Shown here one piece after another: positions 1 to 7,123 of a stretch of 19,549 bases of DNA. The notes beneath the pieces were generated by a model. That model was not told the DNA's origin. It saw nothing but the letters and a program-made list of their open reading frames with translations, and searched no databases. Numbering within the stretch: position 1 is the first letter of the stretch; every line of letters starts with the position of its first letter. Source of the stretch: Bacillota bacterium (GTDB taxonomy: Bacteria > Bacillota > Clostridia > Lachnospirales > Lachnospiraceae); contig JAEWHR010000001.1 of NCBI GenBank assembly GCA_023387655.1, positions 1 to 19,549 of the forward strand. The letters are read 5' to 3'. The position numbers were made by a program, and so were the translations under genes.

Positions 1-118
1 ACACCTTCCTTCAGATTCCACCTCACGATGGACACCCTTGGTGTTCGGCTATGTCTTTCCCACTACTAGGGCAGACTAGGGACTTTAACCCATTAGATTG
101 CGCCCATGCTGGGCGCAC
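1..118 (-). mobile_element. Group IIC intron, 5' end (domain I start), partial
   Basis: Read on the minus strand this begins GTGCGCCC at position 118, the GUGYG 5' end of group II introns. A perfect 8-bp first hairpin follows (99-106 with 110-117). Next come blocks that I recall from the Oceanobacillus iheyensis group IIC intron: GGGTTAAAGTCCC, CAAGGGTGTCC and GGAATCTGAAGGAAG. The rest of the ribozyme and any reverse transcriptase lie outside the window. The insertion point is directly after the T-run of the 122-162 terminator and in the same orientation, which is the usual target of class C introns. Base composition is richer in GC than the flanks. The identification rests on remembered similarity, not a search. 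Confidence 0.9.
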
Positions 119-121
119 ATA

Positions 122-162
122 AAAAAAGCTACAAAAAAATTTTCTTTTTTTGTAGCTTTTTT
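122..162 (-). terminator. Intrinsic terminator of the pyrC-pyrF-MATE operon
   Basis: An 18-bp perfect stem (122-139 with 145-162) has a 5-nt loop. On the minus strand it ends in GTAGC followed by seven T. It lies about 80 bp after the MATE stop codon and directly before the group IIC intron. The A/T-rich arms make it potentially bidirectional. Confidence 0.85.
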
Positions 163-244
163 AGGTGAAGTTTAAAGTGCTTTTTTTATCAACGCAAAAA
201 TGAACGTGTTAATAAAAGATGCATTCCTCTTTTTAATTGAAATA

Positions 245-1600
245 TTAATGTACAACTACAGATTTATTCTTCCATTTACCAGTCGCATATCGTATCGTAC
301 CAATTGCTCCTGTAATGAACCAGTTAAGGCCTGTTGCCCACCAGATTCCCATATAATCAATTGCAGGAATTTGGGTTAGTAAACTCGCAAATATAACACG
401 ACATAGGACTTCAGAAATTCCCATAATCATTGGTATTTTCATGTCACCAGCACCACTAAGGACATTACGGGAAACATAAATCATGCCCACTGGAATATAG
501 AACATACAGGTAACTCGTACTGCTTTTTGTCCAATCTCTGCAACTTCTTTTACATCAGTAAAAAGTTTCATTACAGAACCTGCAAAGAAATACATACAAG
601 GCATCATGATTAAACTAAATACCACAATAATTTTTGTAGCAGACCAAAAACCTTTTTTCACTCGGTCAATCCGCATCGCTCCGATGTTTTGTCCGGTATA
701 AGACGCAACCGATAAGCCTAGAGACATACCAGGCATTAGAACAAGCTGTTCAATACGTTGTGCAGCTGTGGCTGCAGCTACTACAGTTTTTCCATATTGA
801 TTTGTCACACGCTGTAGCACAATGGTTGAGATAGCAACAAAGGAATTCTGAAGTGCAGCTGGTATCCCAAGATAGATACATTTCTTCATAATATCTCTAT
901 CAATCTTAAACTCTTTGATTGGCATACGAATCAATGGAATTTTACGAAAGCCCGTTAAGATACATCCTATCGCTGATACTGCCTGCGCAATAATCGTAGC
1001 AATTGCTGCCCCAGCAACTCCCCAATCAAAACCAATTACAAATAAAAGATCTAGAACAATATTAACAACACACGCCACCACAAGGTAATGGAGCGGAGTT
1101 TTCGAATCACCTAATGCTCTCATGACCGACGCCATACCGTTATATCCAGCATTACCAAGGATTCCAATACAGGTAATCTTAAGGTAAATATTCGCTTCGT
1201 CTAGAATTTCTAATGGTGTATCTAACATAAGAAGCATCTGCCTGCTAAAAAAGAATCCTAGTAATCCCATAATAGCAGAGACAATAAGAATCAGGTAGGT
1301 TGCAGTTGCAAAAGAACGTTTTACATTTTCCTCGTCTTTTGCACCGAAATACTGGGATATGATGATTCCAATACCTGCTGCCAATCCCATTGTTAGGGAT
1401 ATTATTAAAAAGTTTAAAGCCCAAGTTGCTCCTACCGCAGCAAGTGCGCTATCACCATTTACATTACCAACAACAATGGAATCTACCATACTATAGAGCT
1501 GTTGAAATAGATTACCAATTAGCATCGGTACTGCAAAGTGTACCAATAGCCTCGTAGGGCTACCTTCGGTCATATCATTGATATATGTTTTCTTACTCAT
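245..1600 (-). CDS. MATE family multidrug/sodium antiporter
   Basis: The 451-residue protein has the length and about 12 hydrophobic segments of the MATE (NorM/DinF-like) family. These exporters move organic cations or other small molecules out of the cell in exchange for sodium or protons. The N-terminal GSPTRLLVHFAVPMLIGNLFQQLYS-type opening, cut here as GSPTRLLVHFAVPMLIGN, and VDSIVVGNVNG are typical of the first MatE repeat; the second repeat starts near residue 240 (LGIPAALQNSFVAISTIVLQ). The start ATG at 1600 has only a weak upstream AGGCGA. The gene lies 19 bp after pyrF and ends at a strong terminator, so it is probably the last gene of that operon. The substrate cannot be told from sequence. 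Confidence 0.93.
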   Translation of the reverse strand: MSKKTYINDMTEGSPTRLLVHFAVPMLIGNLFQQLYSMVDSIVVGNVNGDSALAAVGATWALNFLIISLTMGLAAGIGIIISQYFGAKDEENVKRSFATATYLILIVSAIMGLLGFFFSRQMLLMLDTPLEILDEANIYLKITCIGILGNAGYNGMASVMRALGDSKTPLHYLVVACVVNIVLDLLFVIGFDWGVAGAAIATIIAQAVSAIGCILTGFRKIPLIRMPIKEFKIDRDIMKKCIYLGIPAALQNSFVAISTIVLQRVTNQYGKTVVAAATAAQRIEQLVLMPGMSLGLSVASYTGQNIGAMRIDRVKKGFWSATKIIVVFSLIMMPCMYFFAGSVMKLFTDVKEVAEIGQKAVRVTCMFYIPVGMIYVSRNVLSGAGDMKIPMIMGISEVLCRVIFASLLTQIPAIDYMGIWWATGLNWFITGAIGTIRYATGKWKNKSVVVH

Positions 1601-1619
1601 CGTTTCGCCTATACTCTAT

Positions 1620-2549
1620 CTATTCTTTATGAGATAACGCCTGGTTTATATCTTCTCTCATATCAATAACAGCTTGTCTAGAAGCATCTGCAAAATTCAC
1701 ATCACCATACTTCTCATATGCAGGCTGCTTATATGCTGCGATAATACCACGAGAGGAATTTATAATCGCACCTAAGCCATCCTTATTAAAATAAGGAGCC
1801 AAATCAGAAGCTTTTCCACCTTGTGCTCCATAACCTGGTACTAAGATATATGTTTTTGGCATTAATTTACGAAGAACTTTTCCCATCTCTGGATAGGTTG
1901 CTCCAACAACAGCACCGATATAACTGTACTGATCACCCATGCACATCTCGCCCCACTGTGCAACTTTTTCACCAACTAGTTCATAAAGTGGTTTGCCATT
2001 AATAAGCTGATCCTGAAATTCGCCGCTAGATGGATTTGAGGTTTTTACTAAGATAAATAAGCCCTTCTTTTCTTCCTTGCATACGTCAAGAAATGGTGTA
2101 ATTCCATCTGAACCAAGATAAGGGTTCACTGTTACAAAATCCTCATCAAAGCCATAATAAGACTTACTACCTACGGTAACTTTACCAAGGTGTCCAGTCG
2201 CATAAGCTGCGGAAGTAGAACCAATATCTCCACGTTTGATATCTCCTATTACTACAAGGTCTTTTTCCTTACAGTAATCAACGGTCTTCTTAAATGCAAT
2301 CATCCCCGGAATACCAAATTGTTCGTACATAGCAATCTGCGGTTTCACAGCTGGAATTAAATCGTAAGTTGCATCCACGATAGCTTTGTTAAACTGCCAA
2401 ATTGCTTCTGCTGCACCCTCAAGTGTCTCGCCAAACTCAGCATATGCTTTCTCTAAAACATGCTTTGGAATATAGCTTAACATTGGGTCTAATCCTACGA
2501 CAATAGGTGCATTGTTTTGTTCTATTTTGGTTATAAGTTTTTGTATCAT
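1620..2549 (-). CDS. pyrF: Orotidine 5'-phosphate decarboxylase (type 2)
   Basis: PyrF decarboxylates OMP to UMP, the last step of de novo pyrimidine synthesis, in the cytoplasm. The 309-residue length fits the longer type 2 subfamily. The catalytic Asp-Lys-Asp network is visible in VIGDIKRGDIGSTSAAY (D103, K105, D108). GLDP near residue 19 and the phosphate-binding PGYGAQGG near residue 238 are also present. The start has a clear GGAGG 7 nt upstream. pyrC precedes it by 73 bp on the same strand and the MATE gene follows after 19 bp. No frameshift or missing catalytic residue was seen. Confidence 0.97.
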   Translation of the reverse strand: MIQKLITKIEQNNAPIVVGLDPMLSYIPKHVLEKAYAEFGETLEGAAEAIWQFNKAIVDATYDLIPAVKPQIAMYEQFGIPGMIAFKKTVDYCKEKDLVVIGDIKRGDIGSTSAAYATGHLGKVTVGSKSYYGFDEDFVTVNPYLGSDGITPFLDVCKEEKKGLFILVKTSNPSSGEFQDQLINGKPLYELVGEKVAQWGEMCMGDQYSYIGAVVGATYPEMGKVLRKLMPKTYILVPGYGAQGGKASDLAPYFNKDGLGAIINSSRGIIAAYKQPAYEKYGDVNFADASRQAVIDMREDINQALSHKE

Positions 2550-2622
2550 ATCTTATCCTCCAGGGTATATTTTTTCAAATGATGAAAGTATAGCATAAAA
2601 AATACTTGACTGCAATAGTAAG

Positions 2623-3903
2623 CTATTCTTCTGCTTGATACACTACTTCTCCGGCAGCCAATGTAAGCATTACCTTACCATAAACCTTTCTTCCATGAAA
2701 CGGTGTATTTTTTCCTTTCGAATAGAATTTAGTTGCATCAATCTCATATTCCTTATCAAAATCAGCTATAACAATATCAGCCATCTTACCAGGCTCTAAG
2801 CTTCCTTTGTCTATTCCAAGAATTTGTGCAGGATTATAGCTCATCTTCTCCACCATCTGCATCGGTGTTAAATATCCCTTCTTTACTAATTCTGTATAGG
2901 TTAAACTAAATGCAGTTTCAGAACCGACAATTCCAAATGGAGCTTTTGACATAGAATTTTTCTTCTCCTCTTCACCATGAGGTGCATGATCGGTTGAGAT
3001 AACATCCATTATGTTTTGTTTTAACCCTTCTTTTAAAGCCTCTACGTCTTCTTTGCTACGAAGAGGAGGATTCATCTTATAATTTGCATCATCACAAGGG
3101 ATGTCCTCATCACTTAAGATAAAATGGTGAGGGCAAACTTCTCCAGTTACGGAGATGCCAAGTTCTTTTGCCATCTTAACTAAAGCAACGGAAGCTTTAG
3201 TAGAACAATGACATAGGTGAAGTTTTGCACCAGTTTCTCCTGCTAAAAAGATATCTCTCGCAGTAATTACATCTTCTACTGCATTTGTAATTCCACGTAG
3301 ATTTAATTCCTCTGCCTTTTTACCAGCATTCATAGCACCATTTCGTACTAACTGTTTATCCTCACAGTGGGCAAACATAACAAGACCAGCTTCTTTCGCC
3401 GCCTTTAATCCTTCCACATATAGTAACACATCCATTACGGACTTTCCGTCTTCACTAAGTGCAAGGGCTCCGGCTTTTGCCATACCATCAATATCAGCTA
3501 ATTCTTTTCCCATCTGTCCCACGGTAACTGCACCAACTGGTATAATATGAATCTTTGCATCGGACTTTGCTTTTTGATTTAAATATTCAACCATCTCAGG
3601 AGAGTCAATGGTTGGATTGGTATTTGGCATAGGACATATTGTTGTATATCCTCCAGCAGCTGCTGCCATTGCACCTGTTGCTATCGTTTCTTTATATTCA
3701 AAACCAGGCTCTCTTAGATGCACATGGAGATCGATAAATCCAGGCATTACGTATTTTCCAGTAGCATCAATTACTGTTGCATCTGGCTCTTCTATATTCT
3801 CTGATACTTTCTTAATTGTGTCGTCTTCAATTAAGAGATCATATCTACCTTCTTTTTTTGATGCAGGATCAAGTAAAAATCCATTTTTTATTAATACTTT
3901 CAT
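2623..3903 (-). CDS. pyrC: Dihydroorotase, class I
   Basis: PyrC cyclises carbamoyl aspartate to dihydroorotate, the third step of pyrimidine synthesis. The 426-residue amidohydrolase has the zinc-binding HVHLREPG (H60, H62), followed by GGYTTICPMPNTNPT. Further metal or active-site residues lie at H179 (FAHCED), H232 (LCHCST) and D305 (STDHAPHGEEE). The start ATG follows GAGG by about 6 nt. The gene heads the pyrC-pyrF pair. The other pyr genes are not in the window, so they must lie elsewhere or outside its edges. A Nudix-like gene lies 119 bp upstream on the same strand. Confidence 0.97.
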   Translation of the reverse strand: MKVLIKNGFLLDPASKKEGRYDLLIEDDTIKKVSENIEEPDATVIDATGKYVMPGFIDLHVHLREPGFEYKETIATGAMAAAAGGYTTICPMPNTNPTIDSPEMVEYLNQKAKSDAKIHIIPVGAVTVGQMGKELADIDGMAKAGALALSEDGKSVMDVLLYVEGLKAAKEAGLVMFAHCEDKQLVRNGAMNAGKKAEELNLRGITNAVEDVITARDIFLAGETGAKLHLCHCSTKASVALVKMAKELGISVTGEVCPHHFILSDEDIPCDDANYKMNPPLRSKEDVEALKEGLKQNIMDVISTDHAPHGEEEKKNSMSKAPFGIVGSETAFSLTYTELVKKGYLTPMQMVEKMSYNPAQILGIDKGSLEPGKMADIVIADFDKEYEIDATKFYSKGKNTPFHGRKVYGKVMLTLAAGEVVYQAEE

Positions 3904-3939
3904 GTTTTCCTCACTTCTTTACTGTTTCTTGTGTTTTTA

Positions 3940-4017
3940 AAGTCTGTGGTTGTAATACAAACACAGACTTGTCGGTGGAAAGTTCATTTATCACATTTAT
4001 TGTTATCTAAACTTTCC
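3940..4017 (-). promoter_or_regulatory. Two inverted repeats in the pyrC leader region
   Basis: A perfect 9-bp inverted repeat (3940-3948 with 3962-3970) continues past one mismatch as a further 4 bp. Just upstream on the minus strand is a perfect 8-bp repeat (3977-3984 with 4010-4017). Both fall between the Nudix-like stop codon and pyrC. The hairpin is followed by TTTAAAAA on the minus strand, not by a clear T-run, so it is not a convincing terminator. I see no PyrR-binding loop consensus. A control role is an inference. Confidence 0.4.
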
Positions 4018-4022
4018 TGTAT

Positions 4023-4421
4023 TTAAAATTCCATTACCATTCTTAAATCATGTAGGATATCCTGGTTATCAATATGCTCTTCAAATTTAGAAGGCTCAAC
4101 CCACATCATCTGTTGTAACTCTTCTGAAAGTATGGTTTCTGTTTGTAGCGCAAAGCATTCGTAGCAAATTCCTATATGAAAGGTATCACCTACCATATAC
4201 GTCCAAGTATATAAGACACGATCCATCACCGAGTCAATACCTAATTGTTCTCGTATCAGTCGTACCACAGCTTTATCTGGTGCTTCACCAAATTCAATCT
4301 GACCATCGACAAATCCCCAACGATATGGATCTAAGATTCTGTCATCGTACCAACGTTGTACTATGGCATATTTTCCTTCATTTTTAACTAGTCCTTTAAC
4401 TACGATTTTATACTTTTCCAT
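4023..4421 (-). CDS. Nudix-fold protein with a degenerate Nudix box
   Basis: The start is placed at 4421, where ATG follows AGGAGG by 6 nt; a longer frame opening at 4463 has no such site. The resulting 132-residue protein begins MEKYKIVVKG and has a Nudix-like layout, with strand regions followed by GQIEFGEAPDKAVVR and LIREQLGI. Compared with the consensus GX5EX7REUXEEXGU, the first Glu after Arg is Leu and the last Glu of the EE pair is Gln, so two of the usual metal ligands are missing. The family hydrolyses nucleoside diphosphates linked to other groups, but this copy may be inactive or have altered chemistry. It lies between truA and pyrC on the same strand. Confidence 0.8.
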   Translation of the reverse strand: MEKYKIVVKGLVKNEGKYAIVQRWYDDRILDPYRWGFVDGQIEFGEAPDKAVVRLIREQLGIDSVMDRVLYTWTYMVGDTFHIGICYECFALQTETILSEELQQMMWVEPSKFEEHIDNQDILHDLRMVMEF

Positions 4422-4489
4422 ATTGCGCCTCCTAATGTAATAACAACACCACTTCGGTGTCAATACAGCAAAACCCTCTTAAAAACTTA

Positions 4490-4515
4490 ACCCTAGGGTA
4501 ACATGCTGACATGTT
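4490..4515. repeat. Small palindromes between truA and the Nudix-like gene
   Basis: ACCCTAGGGT at 4490-4499 is a 10-bp palindrome. It is followed by a 6-bp hairpin, AACATG with CATGTT (4500-4505 with 4510-4515). Neither has a T-run on the minus strand, so termination after truA is not supported and read-through into the next gene is possible. Confidence 0.35.
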
Positions 4516-4524
4516 CTTTTATTA

Positions 4525-5271
4525 TTATTTATAATGCACTTCTGTTAAAAATAGACCTTTGGCATCAATAGTTTCACCAGCTTTATCCCTGTCTTTACTA
4601 GACAAAATATTCTTTACTTCGACTGGTTCTATTTTCGATAAACCTACCTCAAGTAAGGTACCTACCATAATACGCACCATATGCGGCCAAAAGTCATCTC
4701 CATGAACTGAGATTATGATTTCTTTCTCGTCTCCATAAATATCCAAAGAAAAGATTTCTCTTTCCGTAGATTTCTTCATTCTTTTATTGTCCGAGAATGC
4801 TTTGAAATCATGTTTTCCAATCAAATACTTAGCTGCTTCCTTCATCTTAACAATATCTGGACGTTTAAAGCAGTAATAGTTATATTTACGTTCAAATACC
4901 GAAGGTACTTCTCCTATGGATATCTTATACTCATATTCAAAGGACACTGCATTAAAGCTTGCATGAAATCGCTCTGGTACCTCTAACGCTTCTAAAACGG
5001 CGATATCCCTTGGCAAAAATCGATTCAGATATTGCTTGATTTCATATACTTTCATGTTTGAATTTGTCTTAAAATTAGCAACCTGGCGATAGGCATGTAC
5101 CCCCGCCTCTGTTCTAGCTGCACCGATTACTTCTACTGCTTCATTGTCCATCTTATTTAAGACGTCTTCTATCTTTTCCTGAATCGTTACGCTCTTCTGA
5201 TTTCCAGCCTGCTTTTGCCATCCATCATATCGTGAGCCATCGTATTCTATTATTAGCTGAATATTTCTCAT
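4525..5271 (-). CDS. truA: TruA-family tRNA pseudouridine synthase with Glu in place of the catalytic Asp
   Basis: TruA converts U38-U40 of tRNA anticodon arms to pseudouridine. The 248-residue length, N-terminal IEYDGSRYDGWQ, middle HDFKAFSDN and C-terminal MVRIMVGTLLEVG plus KDRDKAGET all fit the family. The catalytic motif, normally GRTDAGVHA, reads ARTEAGVHA, with Glu at residue 55 (codon GAG at 5107-5109). FWPHMVRI also differs from the common form, which ends NMVRI. The start at 5271 has only a G-rich stretch upstream (GGGGAAAGA). This may be a paralogue of a standard TruA encoded elsewhere. Family membership is firm; enzymatic activity is doubtful. Confidence 0.9.
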   Translation of the reverse strand: MRNIQLIIEYDGSRYDGWQKQAGNQKSVTIQEKIEDVLNKMDNEAVEVIGAARTEAGVHAYRQVANFKTNSNMKVYEIKQYLNRFLPRDIAVLEALEVPERFHASFNAVSFEYEYKISIGEVPSVFERKYNYYCFKRPDIVKMKEAAKYLIGKHDFKAFSDNKRMKKSTEREIFSLDIYGDEKEIIISVHGDDFWPHMVRIMVGTLLEVGLSKIEPVEVKNILSSKDRDKAGETIDAKGLFLTEVHYK

Positions 5272-5304
5272 TCTTTCCCCATTTCTTCGCTGCCTTATAT
5301 ATCA

Positions 5305-5336
5305 CAAGTTTGTATAACAGCGCTATCACAAACTTG
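5305..5336 (-). promoter_or_regulatory. truA leader hairpin 1
   Basis: CAAGTTTGT and ACAAACTTG form a perfect 9-bp stem (5305-5313 with 5328-5336), extended by ATA/TAT past a one-base bulge. The hairpin ends about 34 bp before the truA start and lies inside the predicted transcript. No T-box or other known aptamer consensus was recognised. Confidence 0.5.
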
Positions 5337-5372
5337 CTGAGTGAATGGTTTTTCTACCACTTTTTAGTTTAC

Positions 5373-5415
5373 TAATCAATTCTTAATTCTGTCTCTAGGA
5401 TTAACCAATTGATTA
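5373..5415 (-). promoter_or_regulatory. truA leader hairpin 2
   Basis: TAATCAATT with AATTGATTA (5373-5381 with 5407-5415) encloses TTAAT with ATTAA (5383-5387 with 5400-5404). The result is a 14-bp stem with small bulges in the predicted truA leader. Confidence 0.5.
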
Positions 5416-5460
5416 AGAAATATGAAATTAGAAAATCAATCTTTCCTATTTTCTAGTACT

Positions 5461-5488
5461 ATTGTATCATATTTTATTACGCTTTCAA
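5461..5488 (-). promoter_or_regulatory. Predicted sigma-A promoter of truA
   Basis: On the minus strand TTGAAA (5488-5483), a 16-bp spacer and TACAAT (5466-5461) fit a vegetative promoter. TG one base before the -10 makes it an extended -10 type. It predicts a leader of about 180 nt before truA. Confidence 0.6.
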
Positions 5489-5581
5489 GGTAAATTTCCG
5501 TACCCAGGATAGATATTAAATCTAAAGTATTTATTATCCGTATTATTAATGCAATATTATCTGTATTTGTCAAACCGCTTT

Positions 5582-5691
5582 TAATCTGGCATGGTTAAAA
5601 ACATTCAAACTGGACATTTTCACACATCCAGATTAGTGATACTATACGTCTAAGCTGATCAGAAGTAATCATTGGTGTTAAATGACATCAA
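5582..5691 (+). promoter_or_regulatory. Possible structured leader of the ECF gene
   Basis: TAATCTGG pairs with CCAGATTA over a 38-nt loop (5582-5589 with 5628-5635). A second hairpin is formed by TTGGTGT and ACATCAA (5672-5678 with 5685-5691), with one G-T wobble. Whether this is transcribed with the ECF gene is not shown. It matches no FMN, TPP, THF or preQ1 riboswitch consensus that I know. Confidence 0.3.
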
Positions 5692-5757
5692 GAAAATAAA
5701 GAAAAATATCTAGGTTTTACAATCTTTATTTATTATGAATTAAAAGGAGGGATACAT

Positions 5758-6615
5758 ATGGACTCTATAAGGACCATAAATCAAAACAAAGGGGATTTAA
5801 ACCAACACAAATCTATTGCATTAATCAGTGGGGCTATTATAACCCTAGCATCCATAGCAGCAATTATCTACGGTTATCGTACGAAAGAAAGCATTGAAGT
5901 TAGCTCAACGGATAAACTGCTTATTTTCGGGTTGATTACCTTAATTTTTGGAATAGTAATTCTCGTAAATGGTGCTATACAATTAAAACGTCCGGCTGTT
6001 TCCACTACTAAATCATCAACAAATGTCATTGTACTTGCACAAGCTGCTCTTTTTGCCGCATTGGCTTATATCGGATTTAGTTATTTTCGTATTGATATTC
6101 CAGTAGGCCCAGGAAGTACTGCTTTTCATTTTGGTAATACATTTGTTGTTGTTGCAGCTCTTTTGCTAGGCGGTTCTTGGGGCGGTCTTGCTGGTGCAGT
6201 CGGACTTTCTCTTGCCGACCTCATGAGTGGTAAATATTTTACCGTAGCACCACAAACCTTTTTCTTAAAACTATGTATTGGTTTGATTGCTGGCCTTGTC
6301 GCTCATAAAATTTTTCATATTAGTACTCTGAACAAAAAATCAAAAGTTTTAACAGCTTCTATCGTAGCCTCTGTCGCTGGTTTAGGATTTAACGTAATTG
6401 CTGATCCTATCATAGGATACTTTTATAAGAAAATTATCCTAGGTTTACAAGGTGACTTAGCAATTAACTGGGCTAAAATGACCGCAGTAACCACTTTTGT
6501 AAATGCTGTTACATCTGCTATAATGGCTGTACTTCTTTACAACGCCCTACGCCCTGCTTTAATCAGTGCACATATGTTTCTTAGAAAAGAAGCGAATGAT
6601 GTAAACAAAAAGTAA
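5758..6615 (+). CDS. ECF transporter S component with an N-terminal two-helix extension
   Basis: This 285-residue membrane protein has two hydrophobic helices near residues 19-40 and 54-76. After a short Ser/Thr/Lys-rich linker comes an S-component core from about residue 88 to 265. Its IDIPVGPGSTAFHFGNTFV and LLLGGSWGGLAGAVGLSLAD segments resemble ECF S components of the riboflavin-type group (PF07155 or PF12822, from memory). S components bind a vitamin or cofactor and work with a shared EcfT-EcfA module, which is not in the window. The start has an excellent AAAGGAGG 7 nt upstream. The extra N-terminal helix pair is unusual for S components of roughly 170-200 residues. The ligand is not predictable here. 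Confidence 0.85.
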   Translation: MDSIRTINQNKGDLNQHKSIALISGAIITLASIAAIIYGYRTKESIEVSSTDKLLIFGLITLIFGIVILVNGAIQLKRPAVSTTKSSTNVIVLAQAALFAALAYIGFSYFRIDIPVGPGSTAFHFGNTFVVVAALLLGGSWGGLAGAVGLSLADLMSGKYFTVAPQTFFLKLCIGLIAGLVAHKIFHISTLNKKSKVLTASIVASVAGLGFNVIADPIIGYFYKKIILGLQGDLAINWAKMTAVTTFVNAVTSAIMAVLLYNALRPALISAHMFLRKEANDVNKK

Positions 6616-6674
6616 GAGAATGCTTAACTATTCATAATAATTTCATTGAATAAGTAATCACTGCTCTAGCATAA

Positions 6675-6777
6675 AAAACAGGTATCATTAAGGAACTATG
6701 AGTTGACCCCCAAGCGTTATTTTTTTTAAGTCCAACGATTGGGGGTCAGTTCACTAAGTCTTTTCGATGCCTGTTTT
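6675..6777. terminator. Bidirectional terminator interrupted by a MITE-like hairpin
   Basis: Outer arms AAAACAGGTATC (6675-6686) and GATGCCTGTTTT (6766-6777) pair over 12 bp with one wobble. They end in TTTT on the plus strand and six T on the minus strand. The convergent ECF and small minus-strand genes flank it, so it can serve both. The loop contains the separate 6699-6753 palindrome. Confidence 0.7.
6699..6753. mobile_element. MITE-like palindrome with IS3-type ends
   Basis: Two arms begin TGAGTTGACCCCC and end GGGGGTCAGTTCA, pairing over 15 bp (two G-U wobbles), then a mismatch and CGTT/AACG. The loop is T-rich. The ends resemble IS3-family (IS150-group) termini of the TGNACTGACCCC type, from memory. 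The element is flanked by the trinucleotide CTA on both sides (6696-6698 and 6754-6756), consistent with the 3-bp target duplications of that family. Confidence 0.6.
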
Positions 6778-6805
6778 ATATTTCCTATAAATACAAAGTT
6801 ACAGT

Positions 6806-7120
6806 TTACACGAGTTGTAATTTTGCATAGATTTCTTCAAATAAATCATATTTTTCTTTATAATCATCCTCTGGAAGTAGTGCTCTTTGTCCAGAATACT
6901 CCACTAATAAGCTAGTATAAGCCACGAATGTAAGATGTTGACGTAATAAATCAACACGATCCATATCATTATATTTCTTAACTACGTTCCAATTTGTAGT
7001 TGCAAGTTCGTAAACGTCCTCATCCTCCATAGAATTAAGGATTTCTATGATCGCTTCATATTTTTGTGCTACAAATAATTCACGTAGATCCATATCTCTG
7101 TTTTGTAATTCTTCGTTCAT
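6806..7120 (-). CDS. Small acidic protein of unknown function, coupled to recJ
   Basis: The 104-residue protein is rich in Glu, Asp and Leu, has no signal peptide or membrane segment, and is predicted to be helical. Patterns such as MDLRELFVAQKYEAIIEIL and DRVDLLRQHLTFVAYTSLL suggest paired amphipathic helices, perhaps TPR- or adaptor-like; that is only an impression. Its ATG at 7120 lies 3 bp after the recJ stop codon, and its AGAGG ribosome site overlaps the end of recJ, so the two are probably translationally coupled. The transcript ends at the 6675-6777 terminator. I do not recognise the family. Confidence 0.75.
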   Translation of the reverse strand: MNEELQNRDMDLRELFVAQKYEAIIEILNSMEDEDVYELATTNWNVVKKYNDMDRVDLLRQHLTFVAYTSLLVEYSGQRALLPEDDYKEKYDLFEEIYAKLQLV

Positions 7121-7123
7121 ACC

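Larger units (their letters stand above)
5272..5757. other. Divergent intergenic region between truA and the ECF gene
   Basis: This 486-bp A/T-rich region holds a probable truA promoter (5461-5488) and two long truA-leader hairpins (5305-5336 and 5373-5415). On the ECF side there are two dyads (5582-5635 and 5672-5691). No ORF with a ribosome binding site was found in it. I could not place a convincing plus-strand promoter for the ECF gene. Confidence 0.6.

Noticed and set aside
3608..4010. Plus-strand open frames over and beside pyrC
   Set aside because: They are antisense to strongly conserved pyrC sequence, have no good ribosome site and no recognisable product.
3904..4022. PyrR-type attenuator before pyrC
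   Set aside because: The hairpins lack the PyrR loop consensus and no T-run follows them.
5500..5757. Known vitamin riboswitch (FMN, THF, TPP, preQ1) before the ECF gene
   Set aside because: None of the conserved core sequences I know for these classes is present.
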